Below, piece by piece: positions 25,435-35,690 of a stretch of DNA of 61,505 nucleotides. How positions within the stretch are numbered: the stretch's first letter is position 1; each line of letters starts with the position of its first letter. The stretch covers positions 1 to 61,505 of the forward strand of contig NZ_JAIVFV010000023.1 in the NCBI RefSeq assembly GCF_020829445.1. The letters are read 5' to 3'. Source of the stretch: Nostoc sp. CHAB 5836. Its GTDB lineage: Bacteria; Cyanobacteriota; Cyanobacteriia; Cyanobacteriales; Nostocaceae. A program made the translations under genes and the position numbers. Below the pieces are notes generated by a model, which was not told the origin of the DNA, made no database searches, and saw only the letters and a program-made list of their open reading frames with translations.

Positions 25435-25721
25435 TTATTCTAGACATAAACCACCCGCAACTGAAGTTCCTCTCTTATAGCTATAGTCTGTTTTAACGGA
25501 CTATAACCTTTTCTCAGTAAGTAGAGCGACGCAAATAAAGCTAACTGGCTAAGGCTGTCATTTGTCACTTGTCCTTCGTCATTTATAAGAGTTTCAGGTG
25601 TATTTACGTTTCGTCATATAGTTTTATTTATTCTTGCCGACTTACTTAGTCTAAAGACTACTTTGGCTATTAGACTCAGAATTCATTCTGAGGCGGGCTA
25701 GATAAGAATGACATAGCCTTG
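25435..25721. repeat. CAGGGCTAT-family element, interrupted once
   Basis: Ends CAGGGCTATTTTATTC and ATAGCCTTG. It keeps GGACTATAACCTTTTCTCAG intact (the unoccupied site of the 16551 insertion) but is itself split by the element at 25518-25648. Confidence 0.78.
25518..25648. repeat. MITE-like element, TAAGTAGGTCGGCGC family, nested
   Basis: Ends TAAGTAGAGCGACGCAAATA and TTGCCGACTTACTTA. It interrupts CTTTTCTCAGTCGTCTT-type sequence, which is continuous at 16716 and 50659. Confidence 0.85.
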
Positions 25722-25992
25722 ACGCCTACGCTAGGTACTTCTGATGTGCAAATCATACCCAATGGAAACTTGGCAAGGTGGTAAAAAATGTGGGTAGGAA
25801 TTGAGGATGCTGACTCAATTAAAACAATGCGCTCCTTTAGCGATCGCCCTTTCTGCAATGAGGTGTGTTCGTTCCTATGTCCATAGCCATCAACAAAAAT
25901 TACCAAGACTGAATAATCCATAAAACTGGCAATTGTTCGGTGGTTGCGAGTAACATTAATAACAGATAATTTACGAAGCAAAACACAAGGTA

Positions 25993-26148
25993 ATGTCTCT
26001 TGAGAACTATTTTCAGTCTCAAGAGGCGCGATCGCTGCCTAATCGCCTCATTTTTATCGACGGGCGTCGTCGGCTAGATGCTGTTTCTCAACAACATTTT
26101 CTAGTGAAATTTAATATCACTGGCAATAGACAAAACCCAATCTTGTAA
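25993..26148 (+). pseudogene. Possible N-terminal gene fragment (NurA-like?)
   Basis: A 51-codon reading frame contains RSLPNRLIFIDGRRRLDAVS, which resembles the start of NurA-type nuclease domains (an Asp in a VDG-like motif). It then runs into the 3' end of the opposing hydrolase gene and stops. If real it is a broken 5' fragment; the match is weak. Confidence 0.25.
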
Positions 26149-27054
26149 AAGTTGATTTACTCTATCCGGTATTTCATCATGAGGACAATGACCTGCTGTT
26201 AAAAAATGTTCTGTCAATTCCGGACAATATTGACGAAACTTTTGAGAACGTTCTTTAGCATTTATCCAAGGATCGGCTTCTCCCCACAACATCAATAAAG
26301 AACAACTTAATTGCTTCAATAGCACATCAACTTTTTCACCTTGAGGACTGCTAAAAACTGAGACAAATACATCCAACGCACCCGCATCAAAAGCAGGACG
26401 AGAAATTTCTTCTATCAATTGATCTGTAATCGCACTTTTATCAAGATATACCTTTTCTAAAGTTTGGCGAATTACCCAACGTTGTCGCACGTATTGAAAT
26501 AACACAAACTGAGCTAAAGGTTGTTGAAAAATCCATTTAACTGAGTCACCCAAAAGTTTCTCTAAAGAAGAGGGTTGTTTGGGTGGCTGAATTTCACTTT
26601 GCAAAGCTTCCGGTTCAGATGTGGGTTGGCTTTCGCTAAAAGGCCCGGCACTATTGAGCAAAACTAAACCAGCTGCACTGTCAGGACGTTGGGCTGCAAC
26701 ACACAAGCAAGCATAACCACCAAGGGAATTACCGGCTAATACTGCTTTTTGACCAATCACTTCGCTGATAAAATCATGGAGTTGGTCGCGCCACAAGTCG
26801 CCACTGTACTGCAATTTTGGTTTTGCCGATCGCCCGAATCCCAAAAGGTCGATCGCAAATACTTCAAAATCTTGACACAATCCTGTGATATTCTTGCGCC
26901 AGTGGTCTGTGGAAGCACCAAATCCATGTACCAAAAGCAAAGGCGGACGTTGCGATTGTTTCTCTCCCGCACGCACATAGTAAACGTTGTGCCCGCGCCA
27001 CTGCCAATATTTACCAGGTGTTGGAGTTGTAGAGGGGGCTGTAGTTGTCTGCAT
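26101..27054 (-). CDS. Alpha/beta hydrolase
   Basis: 317 residues. LLLVHGFGASTDHWRKNI is the oxyanion-hole HGFG motif, LAGNSLGGYA holds the nucleophile Ser110, MLWGEADPWI the acid and TAGHCPHDEIP the catalytic His, so the triad is complete. An Asp-Leu-Leu-Gly-Phe-Gly motif follows strand 4. Chloroplast and cyanobacterial relatives are annotated as pheophytinase-like or general esterases; the substrate cannot be assigned here. ATG start, no obvious operon partner. Confidence 0.9.
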   Translation of the reverse strand: MQTTTAPSTTPTPGKYWQWRGHNVYYVRAGEKQSQRPPLLLVHGFGASTDHWRKNITGLCQDFEVFAIDLLGFGRSAKPKLQYSGDLWRDQLHDFISEVIGQKAVLAGNSLGGYACLCVAAQRPDSAAGLVLLNSAGPFSESQPTSEPEALQSEIQPPKQPSSLEKLLGDSVKWIFQQPLAQFVLFQYVRQRWVIRQTLEKVYLDKSAITDQLIEEISRPAFDAGALDVFVSVFSSPQGEKVDVLLKQLSCSLLMLWGEADPWINAKERSQKFRQYCPELTEHFLTAGHCPHDEIPDRVNQLLQDWVLSIASDIKFH

Positions 27055-27093
27055 GATTCAAAGAAATGTTAAGTAGCTTTTAATAATTGTAGG

Positions 27094-27171
27094 CTAGGTG
27101 GGGAGATGAGGGGGATGAGGGGGATGAGGGGGATGAGGGAGATGAGGGGGATGAGGGGGATGAGGGAGAAA
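27094..27171. repeat. Tandem 9-mer GATGAGGGG/GATGAGGGA
   Basis: About eight purine-rich units in a row on the + strand, upstream of the hydrolase gene. Confidence 0.85.
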
Positions 27172-27275
27172 TGAGCTGCCACGCATCTAGTTTTTTAGCT
27201 GCCTCTGGGCTATGGAAGGGTTTTAGACTCAAAATTATATAATTTAAATGTGCGACAGCTTACCAATGCTCTATA

Positions 27276-27355
27276 ACAAATGACAAATGACAAATGACAA
27301 ATGACAAATGACAAATGACAAATGACAAATGACAAATGACAAATGACAAATGACA
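27276..27355. repeat. Heptamer tandem repeat AATGACA covering the aroE start
   Basis: Eleven ATGs spaced exactly seven bases. The last one (27350) is the aroE start codon. Nine of the ten upstream ATGs read five codons and hit TGA in the next units; the tenth, at 27343, reads eleven codons. Confidence 0.9.
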
Positions 27356-28297
27356 AAAAAAATTACAGGCAAAACTAAACTACTAGGAGTCATTGGATAT
27401 CCGGTGGAACATTCGCTGTCGCCCGTGATGCATAATGCTGCGTTAGCGCAGCTCGTCGTTGGCGTTGGCGTTAGCGTCTCTGAAAGAGAAGCCTCTCCTA
27501 GAGAAGACATCGCACAATTAGGATTAGATTACATTTATCTGCCTTTTCCGATTGAACCACAGAATTTAGAGGTGGCGATCGCAGGTTTCGCTGCTGTTGG
27601 TGTTGTCGGTTTTAGTGTTACCATACCTCACAAACAAGCAATCATACCTCTCCTCTCAGAAATTACCCCTATTGCCCAAACTATCGGTGCAGTGAATACT
27701 GTTAGCCGCCAAAATCACAAATGGGTGGGCACTAATACAGATATAGAAGGATTTATCGCCCCTTTGCAGACAACATATAAACAGGATTGGAGTCAGAAAG
27801 TAGCGGTAATTTTAGGCAATGGTGGTGCAGCGAGAGCAGTTGTAGCAGGTTGTACTCAGCTAGGTTTTGCCCAAATTCATGTTGTTGGACGCAATATGCA
27901 GAGATTACAAGAATTCCGCAATAGTTGGAGCAATTCACCCCTAGCGGAGAAATTCCAGGTTCATCAATGGGAGGAATTACCAAAGCTCATTCCTCAAGCA
28001 AATCTGCTGGTAAACGCAACTCCGATTGGGATGTATCCTAAAGTTGATGAGTCACCTTTGAGTGTAGAGGAAATAGCAAACTTATCAACAGGTGCGATCG
28101 CTTACGATTTAATATATATTCCTAAACCGACGCAATTTCTTCATCTGGCTGAAAAACAAGGCGCAATTGCGATCGATGGATTAGAAATGCTAGTCCAACA
28201 AGGGGTAGCAGCATTAAAAATCTGGTTAAATCAGGAAAATTTGCCTGTAGAAGTGATGCGCCAAGCGTTACAAAATCATTTGGGTTTAGGGAAATGA
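27350..28297 (+). CDS. aroE: Shikimate dehydrogenase with internal extra segment
   Basis: Reduces 3-dehydroshikimate with NADPH in the shikimate pathway. LLGVIGYPVEHSLSPVMHNA, VGFSVTIPHKQAIIPL with catalytic Lys95, VGTNTDIEGF with the catalytic Asp, the NADP loop ILGNGGAARAVV and IDGLEMLVQQGVAAL are all present. Residues of about 35-56 (VVGVGVSVSEREASPREDIA) are extra between NAALAQ and LGLDYIYLPFP, and are bounded by duplicated Ala-Gln-Leu. They are encoded by palindromic repeat-like DNA (about 27450-27515). The start codon is the last of an AATGACA array, with no Shine-Dalgarno sequence. Confidence 0.94.
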   Translation: MTKKITGKTKLLGVIGYPVEHSLSPVMHNAALAQLVVGVGVSVSEREASPREDIAQLGLDYIYLPFPIEPQNLEVAIAGFAAVGVVGFSVTIPHKQAIIPLLSEITPIAQTIGAVNTVSRQNHKWVGTNTDIEGFIAPLQTTYKQDWSQKVAVILGNGGAARAVVAGCTQLGFAQIHVVGRNMQRLQEFRNSWSNSPLAEKFQVHQWEELPKLIPQANLLVNATPIGMYPKVDESPLSVEEIANLSTGAIAYDLIYIPKPTQFLHLAEKQGAIAIDGLEMLVQQGVAALKIWLNQENLPVEVMRQALQNHLGLGK

Positions 28298-28489
28298 GGT
28301 TCTGCAAAGGTGACATACTCCACACATTCCCCTACGGGTGAGTCTGAGCTTCTCAGTGATTTCTCTGTGAGGACATTAACTGAGCTTTTAGACCGTTCTA
28401 ATGGGGTTTACCTGTCAAAGTTTTAACCATGATTGCGTGCCATTCGTAATTTTCTAAGTTAAAAATTAAATATTAATTTAGGTGAGCGG

Positions 28490-29554
28490 ATGACAAGTAA
28501 TAACATTGAGGTTGTTTTTAGCTTCGATACAACTGGAAGTATGTATCCTTGCCTTACCCAGGTACGGCGAAAAATCAAAAATACTGTCACCAGACTCATA
28601 GACGAAATTTCCTTGATTCGGATTGGCATTATTGCTCATGGTGACTACTGCGACGAAGGCTCAACTTATGTCACCAAAACATTTAATCTATCTGGTGATG
28701 TTGATGCTATCTGTGATTTTGTCCAAAATGTAGCGCCTACTGGTGGTGGAGATGCACCGGAATGTTACGAATTAGTATTATATGAATCCCAATCTTTATC
28801 TTGGTCAAAGTCAGCAACAAAATCACTGGTTTTGATTGGCGATGATATTCCCCATCCTCCAGCACACAATCCGAAAAAATTGAATTGGCGCAAAGAGTTA
28901 GATAAATTAGCTGAAGCAGAAATTACAGTTTACGGAGTTCAAGCACTGAATCGTCCTCATGCCACTCCTTTTTATCAAGAACTTGCACAAAAGTCTGGGG
29001 GGTTTCATCTCAACTTAGACCAGTTTTCGTATATTAGTGACTTGTTTTTAGCAGTTTGCTACCAACAATCTTCTAATGAACAACTACAAGCTTATGAACA
29101 AGAAGTAATTGACCAAGGACGCATGAGTCGTGGGTTAAATAAAATATTTAACACCATGATGAACCGGGAAGCAACATCCTATTACGAATCGGCTGATTTA
29201 CGGGCAGTTTCTCCAGGGCGGTTCCAGATTTTAGAGGTTGAACAAGACATTTCAATTAAAGCGTTTGTATTGGAAAATGGTTTGAGTTTTAAAGTTGGGC
29301 GGGGTTTCTACGAATTCACAAAAACCGAAACTATCCAGGCTCAAAAAGAAATTATCTTGATGGATCGAGCAACAGGTGATTTATTCCAAGGAGGTGCTGC
29401 ACGAGAAATGTTAGGTCTACCGATGGATGCAACGATTCGGATTAAACCGAGTAACCTAGAAAAGTATGTTGTGTTTGTCCAAAGTACCTCTGCTAATCGT
29501 AAACTGATTGGCAAAACTCGATTTTTATATGAAGTCGAAGACTGGGATCGCTAA
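28490..29554 (+). CDS. VWA domain protein
   Basis: 354 residues; ATG with GGTGAG upstream. The von Willebrand A domain begins EVVFSFDTTGSMYPCLTQVR, a MIDAS motif D-T-T-G-S (Thr in place of the first Ser). RIGIIAHGDYCDE and PTGGGDAPECYELVL complete the metal site, and KSLVLIGDDIPHPP follows. The C-terminal 140 residues are of unknown fold and include ILEVEQDISIKAFVLENG and a basic end. Soluble, with no signal peptide. Such proteins act as metal-dependent protein-binding platforms; the partner is unknown. A decayed duplicate of its 3' part lies at 29971. Confidence 0.88.
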   Translation: MTSNNIEVVFSFDTTGSMYPCLTQVRRKIKNTVTRLIDEISLIRIGIIAHGDYCDEGSTYVTKTFNLSGDVDAICDFVQNVAPTGGGDAPECYELVLYESQSLSWSKSATKSLVLIGDDIPHPPAHNPKKLNWRKELDKLAEAEITVYGVQALNRPHATPFYQELAQKSGGFHLNLDQFSYISDLFLAVCYQQSSNEQLQAYEQEVIDQGRMSRGLNKIFNTMMNREATSYYESADLRAVSPGRFQILEVEQDISIKAFVLENGLSFKVGRGFYEFTKTETIQAQKEIILMDRATGDLFQGGAAREMLGLPMDATIRIKPSNLEKYVVFVQSTSANRKLIGKTRFLYEVEDWDR

Positions 29555-29672
29555 ATCCCAACCACTAGAGACTGTTTTCAAACTCGAAGATCCTAACCCT
29601 CCTTTTTAAAGCTTTGTCATTACCAACATCTTTTAAACAGTAAATGACAAGCTTTTTAAGGAGGGAATAGAT

Positions 29673-29969
29673 TCAATACTGTTCGGTTAAGAATATTCGT
29701 AGGTTGGGGAGCCACAGCGCCCTTGCGGGTTCTCCGACTTGTTCGCTTTTAGCGTTCCCGCAGGGTAGCACGTGGCGTTTGAGGAACGAAACCCAACATT
29801 TTCTTTCTCTTTTAGGACTTACGCAAAATAATGAAAAAACGAACCGCAAAGGACACAAAGGAATAAGAGTTTCAGAGAGTTATTGCGTAAGTCCTATCTT
29901 TGTTGGGTAACGCATTGCTTAACCCAACCTACACATTTTTATTTTTTTGCCAAAACCTGCGCAGTCTTG
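29673..29969. repeat. CCAATACTG-family element, interrupted
   Basis: Left end TCAATACTGTTCGGTTAAG, right end AAAACCTGCGCAGTCTTG. The interior has the GTAGGTTGGG...CCCAACCTAC palindrome and is split by the 29813 element. Confidence 0.7.
29813..29896. repeat. MITE-like element, TAGGACTTACGC family, nested
   Basis: 84 bp with perfect ends TAGGACTTACGC/GCGTAAGTCCTA and a perfect 5-bp target duplication TCTTT (29808-29812 and 29897-29901). Confidence 0.92.
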
Positions 29970-29970
29970 A

Positions 29971-30034
29971 GGTCTACCGATGGATGCAATGATTGGGATT
30001 AAATTAGGTAACCTGGAAAAGCCCGTAGTGTTTT
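29971..30034 (+). pseudogene. Duplicate fragment of the VWA gene 3' region
   Basis: The DNA and its translation (GLPMDAMIGIKLGNLEKPVV) match the intact gene's GLPMDATIRIKPSNLEKYVV region. The fragment starts exactly at the right end of the preceding repeat element. Confidence 0.7.
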
Positions 30035-30121
30035 CTCGTTGACCCGACGACAGAAAGTCGTGGCTATCCAAGCAAAGGCTGTCAAAGCAGCTTTGATCAT
30101 CTTTAAAATTGTATTCGCTAA

Positions 30122-32176
<2,055 letters not shown>

Positions 32177-32185
32177 GTGCTTGAC

Positions 32186-32331
32186 TAAGTAGGTCGGCGC
32201 AATTAAAGTTAACTGGCTAAGGCTGTCATTTGTCATTCGTCATTTGTCATTCGTCATTGGTCATTAGTAAGGGTTTTAAGCTTATTTACGTTTTGTAACA
32301 TAGTTGAGTTTTTTTCGCACCAACGTACCTA
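32186..32331. repeat. MITE-like element, TAAGTAGGTCGGCGC family
   Basis: 146 bp, beginning ten bases after the ligA stop and ending just before the ribosome-binding site AGGAG of the next gene. Ends TAAGTAGGTCGGCGCAATTA and CGCACCAACGTACCTA. Confidence 0.85.
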
Positions 32332-32342
32332 GGAGTAGTTTT

Positions 32343-33152
32343 ATGGTTCTACAAGTTAACCTCATCCAAAAAGAACCAACTGTAACTTGGGAAGCACTTC
32401 CAGCCGACTTCATTTTACCTGACGATCCAGTGGAAAATATTCAACAACCTGCGATCGCTGCTGCGCTTACCGACGCTTTGGGAAGCACAGGACGCATCCA
32501 ACCCCAAATGCTGATTGGCTCTAATTTTGGACTTGTAGCCACAGTCAACAAAAAAATTGTCGTTAAAGCCCCTGATTGGTTTTACGTTCCTCAAGTGCAA
32601 TCTGTGGGAACAAATGTAGTTCGTCGCAGCTACACCCCAAATTTAGAAGGCGCTGCTGTGGCTGTAGTAATGGAATTTCTCTCAGACACAGAAGGTGGAG
32701 AACTATCAGTCCGCTCAACTCCACCCTATGGTAAACTCTATTATTATGAAAAGATTCTCCAAGTTCCAACCTACGTAACTTACGACCCCTACGAACCAAG
32801 TCTAGAACTACGATCCTTGCAAAATGGACAATATATCTTGCAGCAAGCAGATAGCAATGGACGCTTTTGGATTCCTGAGTTAGAGTTATTTCTCGGAATT
32901 TGGCAAGGTGAAAGATTATGCCAAACTATGAATTGGCTGCGCTGGTGGGATACAGAAGGAAATTTGCTGTTGTGGAGCAGCGAACAAGCCCAACAAGAAC
33001 GCCAACGTGCTGAACAAGAACGCCAACGTGCTGAACAAGAACGCCAACGTGCTGAACAAGAACGCCAACGTGCTGAACAAGAACGCCAACGTGCTGATAT
33101 ATTAGCAGCTAAGTTACGTGAGTTAGGTGTTGACCCTGATGGGACGCCGTAA
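32343..33152 (+). CDS. Uma2 family protein (DUF820), heptad-repeat tail
   Basis: 269 residues; ATG preceded by AGGAG. The core has KAPDWFYVPQVQ, AVVMEFLSDTEGGELS and YGKLYYYEKILQVPTYVTYD, with PELELFLGIWQGE near its end: Uma2-like, of a second subfamily with a VTYDP/WLRWWD pattern. The tail is five AEQERQR heptads from nearly perfect 21-bp DNA repeats, then KLRELGVDPDG. The last codons GGG ACG CCG TAA are the start of a GACGC-type repeat block that continues to 33235, so the stop codon comes from repeat DNA. Role unknown. Confidence 0.88.
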   Translation: MVLQVNLIQKEPTVTWEALPADFILPDDPVENIQQPAIAAALTDALGSTGRIQPQMLIGSNFGLVATVNKKIVVKAPDWFYVPQVQSVGTNVVRRSYTPNLEGAAVAVVMEFLSDTEGGELSVRSTPPYGKLYYYEKILQVPTYVTYDPYEPSLELRSLQNGQYILQQADSNGRFWIPELELFLGIWQGERLCQTMNWLRWWDTEGNLLLWSSEQAQQERQRAEQERQRAEQERQRAEQERQRAEQERQRADILAAKLRELGVDPDGTP

Positions 33153-33239
33153 GCGACGCGCAAAGCGAGTTTTCTCCCAAGGGGAGATGCTTTAGCGCAA
33201 CGAGCGTCATAGCCCGTCGTAGACATCGCATAACCTAAA

Positions 33240-33332
33240 AGACATCTGGTGAAATTAAATATGCGTTACCCAGAAACCTTGTAGAGACGTAGCAGTGCTA
33301 CGTCAAAACAATTCTTTTTCACCAAATGTCTA
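33240..33332. repeat. MITE-like element, TAGACATCTGGTGAAA family
   Basis: Ends AGACATCTGGTGAAATTAAA and TTTTTCACCAAATGTCTA, with the same central hairpin as its relatives. It lies in the promoter region of the methyltransferase-HIT gene. Confidence 0.85.
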
Positions 33333-33383
33333 AAGAAATGCTGGGAATAATAATTTTGGGACATCAGCACCAAAATTCATTCC

Positions 33384-34238
33384 ATGAAACAGCAAAAAAA
33401 TCAATTCAGTCATCTGACTGCGATCGAAAGAAGTTATCTATCATTTCCGGCGCAGTTTTTATTAAATCAAAACCTGTTACAAGGCAAAATACTAGACTTT
33501 GGTTGTGGCTTTGGTAATGATGTTAAAATATTACGCCAAAAAGGTTGTGATATTACAGGCTATGACCCTTATTATTTTCCAGAATATCCTGATGCTAAAT
33601 TCGATACAATAATTTGTTTTTATGTTTTAAATGTTTTATTTACTGAAGAACAAACTAATGTTCTGATGGAAGTATCACACTTATTAAAACCAGGAGGTAA
33701 AGCTTATTATGCTGTAAGAAGGGATCTCAAAAAAGAAGGTTTTAGAGAACATTATGTTCACAAAAAACCTACCTATCAGTGTATTGTCAAACTTCCCTTC
33801 ACTTCAGTTTGTTTAGATGAACATCGTGAAGTCTATGAGTATGTTCACTATAATCATCAACGCAATTCATCTAATTATTGTATATTTTGTAATCCCCATA
33901 AAAGTCTCAAACTATTAACTGAATCAGCAACTGCTTATGCAATTTTTGATGGCTATCCTATAAGTAAAGGACATATTCTGATTATTCCCAAACGTCATGT
34001 TAGCAGTTATTTTGAGCTACCACTTAAAGAACAATCTGCTTGCTGGTTTATGGTGAACAAAGTACAAGAAATTCTCAAAGCAGAATTTAAACCTGATGGC
34101 TTTAATATAGGAATAAATGTCAATCGAGCCGCAGGTCAAAATATTATGCACGCCAGTATTCATATCATCCCTCGTTACAAAGGCGATACTATCTCTACTA
34201 AAAGTGGAATCAGGAATGTTATTCCTAAAAAGCAATAG
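33384..34238 (+). CDS. Methyltransferase-HIT domain fusion
   Basis: 284 residues. Residues 1-150 are a class I SAM-dependent methyltransferase: ILDFGCGFGNDVKIL (motif I), GYDPYYF (motif II-like), FDTIICFYVLNVL and LLKPGGKAYYAV. Residues of about 165-284 are a HIT-family domain: YCIFCNP (Cys pair), AIFDGYPISKGHILIIPKRH, PDGFNIGINVN, AAGQNIMHASIHIIPRYKGD and NVIPKKQ. The HIT triad, usually H-x-H-x-H, reads H-A-S-I-H, so the nucleophilic middle His is Ser; nucleotide hydrolase or transferase activity may be lost. The gene is more AT-rich than its neighbours, which hints at transfer. Substrate unknown. Confidence 0.88.
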   Translation: MKQQKNQFSHLTAIERSYLSFPAQFLLNQNLLQGKILDFGCGFGNDVKILRQKGCDITGYDPYYFPEYPDAKFDTIICFYVLNVLFTEEQTNVLMEVSHLLKPGGKAYYAVRRDLKKEGFREHYVHKKPTYQCIVKLPFTSVCLDEHREVYEYVHYNHQRNSSNYCIFCNPHKSLKLLTESATAYAIFDGYPISKGHILIIPKRHVSSYFELPLKEQSACWFMVNKVQEILKAEFKPDGFNIGINVNRAAGQNIMHASIHIIPRYKGDTISTKSGIRNVIPKKQ

Positions 34239-34274
34239 TTTTTTACTGACAGCTTTTAGTAGCAAAACCGGATT

Positions 34275-34404
34275 TAAGTAGGTCGGCGCAATTAAAGCTA
34301 ACTGGTGATGGCTGTCATTTGTCCTTTGTCATTGGTCACTAGTAAAGATTTTAAGGTTATTTACGTTTCGTCACATAGTTTGATTTATTTTCACCGACTT
34401 ACTT
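34275..34404. repeat. MITE-like element, TAAGTAGGTCGGCGC family
   Basis: Left end TAAGTAGGTCGGCGCAATTA, right end CACCGACTTACTTC. It starts 37 bases after the fusion gene's stop. Confidence 0.82.
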
Positions 34405-34468
34405 CTAGCAAATACATAAATCTGAAAAACCCGATTTTTCAGTCTTGTTGAAAATATCGCAAAATGTT

Positions 34469-35314
34469 TCAACCCAGGTTATCTGGATCTATTCCCAGCG
34501 CTCTTAATTGTTCTGTTAATTGTTGCACTCTTTGTTCTGCTTGTTGAGCGCGTCGCGCTTCTTGTTGAGCGCGTTGCGTCTCTTGTTGAGCGCGTTGTGC
34601 TTCTTGTTGAGCGCGTTGTGCTTCTTGTTGAGCGCGTTGTGCTTCTTGTTGAGCGCGTTGTGCTTCTTGTTGAGCGCGTTGCGTCTCTTGTTGAGCGCGT
34701 TGTGTCTCTTGTTTTACTTGTTCTGCGGGCGTGAGATACCGTTGTCCTTGCTCATCATACCAATACATCCATTCTCGCGTTACACCGCAATAATTTCCCC
34801 TTTCGCAACCAATTCCTAAGCCAATCTCTGGTAGCCAAACGGGGTTTCCCTCTTGCAATTCATACTTACCATTAACTAACTTATGTACTTCCAGATGCGG
34901 TTTACGGCGGCGACGAGAGGAATAAATCACGTAATAAAGTACACCTAAAGCCTCATATTCAGCCAATTTAGTAGTGTATTCTTTGCGATAATTTTGGGAA
35001 ACTACTTCTAGGACGAAAATCGGTATAACATTTTCATCCCACAACACATAACTAGGACGCAGTTCCTCATCATAAAATCGCTCTACCCCTAAGCTCAAAA
35101 ACCCATCTGGCACAATGGGCGGTTTATCGGGGTGATAATAAATACCCATATCTATCCCAAAGAGCCAATCCATGCGTTCTGACCAAAGTATCAGCAGGAT
35201 CGCCTTCAGCAAGCCTGGTATCAATTCTTGCAGTTCGTTATCCACAGGCGTTTCATCAGAGTCTGGTAGTTCCTCGGCTGAGGGCAAGTACCTTGGCAAG
35301 TTGTACTCTAACAT
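34469..35314 (-). CDS. Uma2 family protein (DUF820), long heptad tail
   Basis: 281 residues from the ATG of MLEYNLPRYLPSAEELPDSD. Close paralogue of 11249-12013: the same N-terminus (LPDSDETPVDNELQELIPGL), VPDGFLSLGVERFYDEEL, FVLEVVSQNYRKEYTTKLAEY and LPEIGLGIGCERGNY. The tail holds about nine AQQEAQR/AQQETQR heptads encoded by 21-bp DNA repeats (34550-34705), followed by LTEQLRALGIDPDN. The heptads would form a long coiled coil. The variable number of identical DNA units suggests length variation by slippage. Role unknown. Confidence 0.88.
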   Translation of the reverse strand: MLEYNLPRYLPSAEELPDSDETPVDNELQELIPGLLKAILLILWSERMDWLFGIDMGIYYHPDKPPIVPDGFLSLGVERFYDEELRPSYVLWDENVIPIFVLEVVSQNYRKEYTTKLAEYEALGVLYYVIYSSRRRRKPHLEVHKLVNGKYELQEGNPVWLPEIGLGIGCERGNYCGVTREWMYWYDEQGQRYLTPAEQVKQETQRAQQETQRAQQEAQRAQQEAQRAQQEAQRAQQEAQRAQQETQRAQQEARRAQQAEQRVQQLTEQLRALGIDPDNLG

Positions 35315-35456
35315 GGCTGGTTTCCCCAAAACTCAAAGGATATTTGGCTCTATTTGGCTCACCAGAATTATAGCGATTTCTCTCCTAGCGATGTGACTAT
35401 AGCCTGACAATTCAGGTCATCTGGAAAACCTCACTTTTATTTCTCTCTTCCTTTAA

Positions 35457-35687
35457 GAGGATGTTTGAAAAGTCCTCTTCTCAGTTACAAAACGTTTTTG
35501 ATCCCCCTAAATCCCCCGATAAATTGGGGGACTTTGATTCTTCCCCCCTTTTTAAGGGGAGCCAGCGCGGTCTTCTCCCAAGGGGAGACGCTTTAGCGCA
35601 TGGGGGTTTCCCCCATGAGCAACTGGCGTGGGTTAGGGGGGATCAGAAGTGCCTAAAGTCACAAGGAAACACTTTTCAAACATCCTT
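35457..35687. repeat. MITE-like element, GAGGATGTTTGAAAAGT family
   Basis: Ends GAGGATGTTTGAAAAGTCC and ACTTTTCAAACATCCTT, flanked by TAA on both sides (35454-35456 and 35688-35690). It contains the CCCCCCTTTTTAAGGGG-type palindrome. The TAA duplication and ends recall IS5/IS1031-type elements, which is inference. Confidence 0.8.
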
Positions 35688-35690
35688 TAA

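Noticed and set aside
25676-25981. 101-codon minus-strand frame
   Set aside because: Its C-terminal part is the end of the CAGGGCTAT element and the rest has no recognisable domain or ribosome-binding site; a decayed gene cannot be excluded.
27276-27355. CRISPR-like regular repeat array
   Set aside because: Seven-base units without spacers; a simple tandem repeat. No array of 28-37-bp repeats with spacers was seen anywhere.
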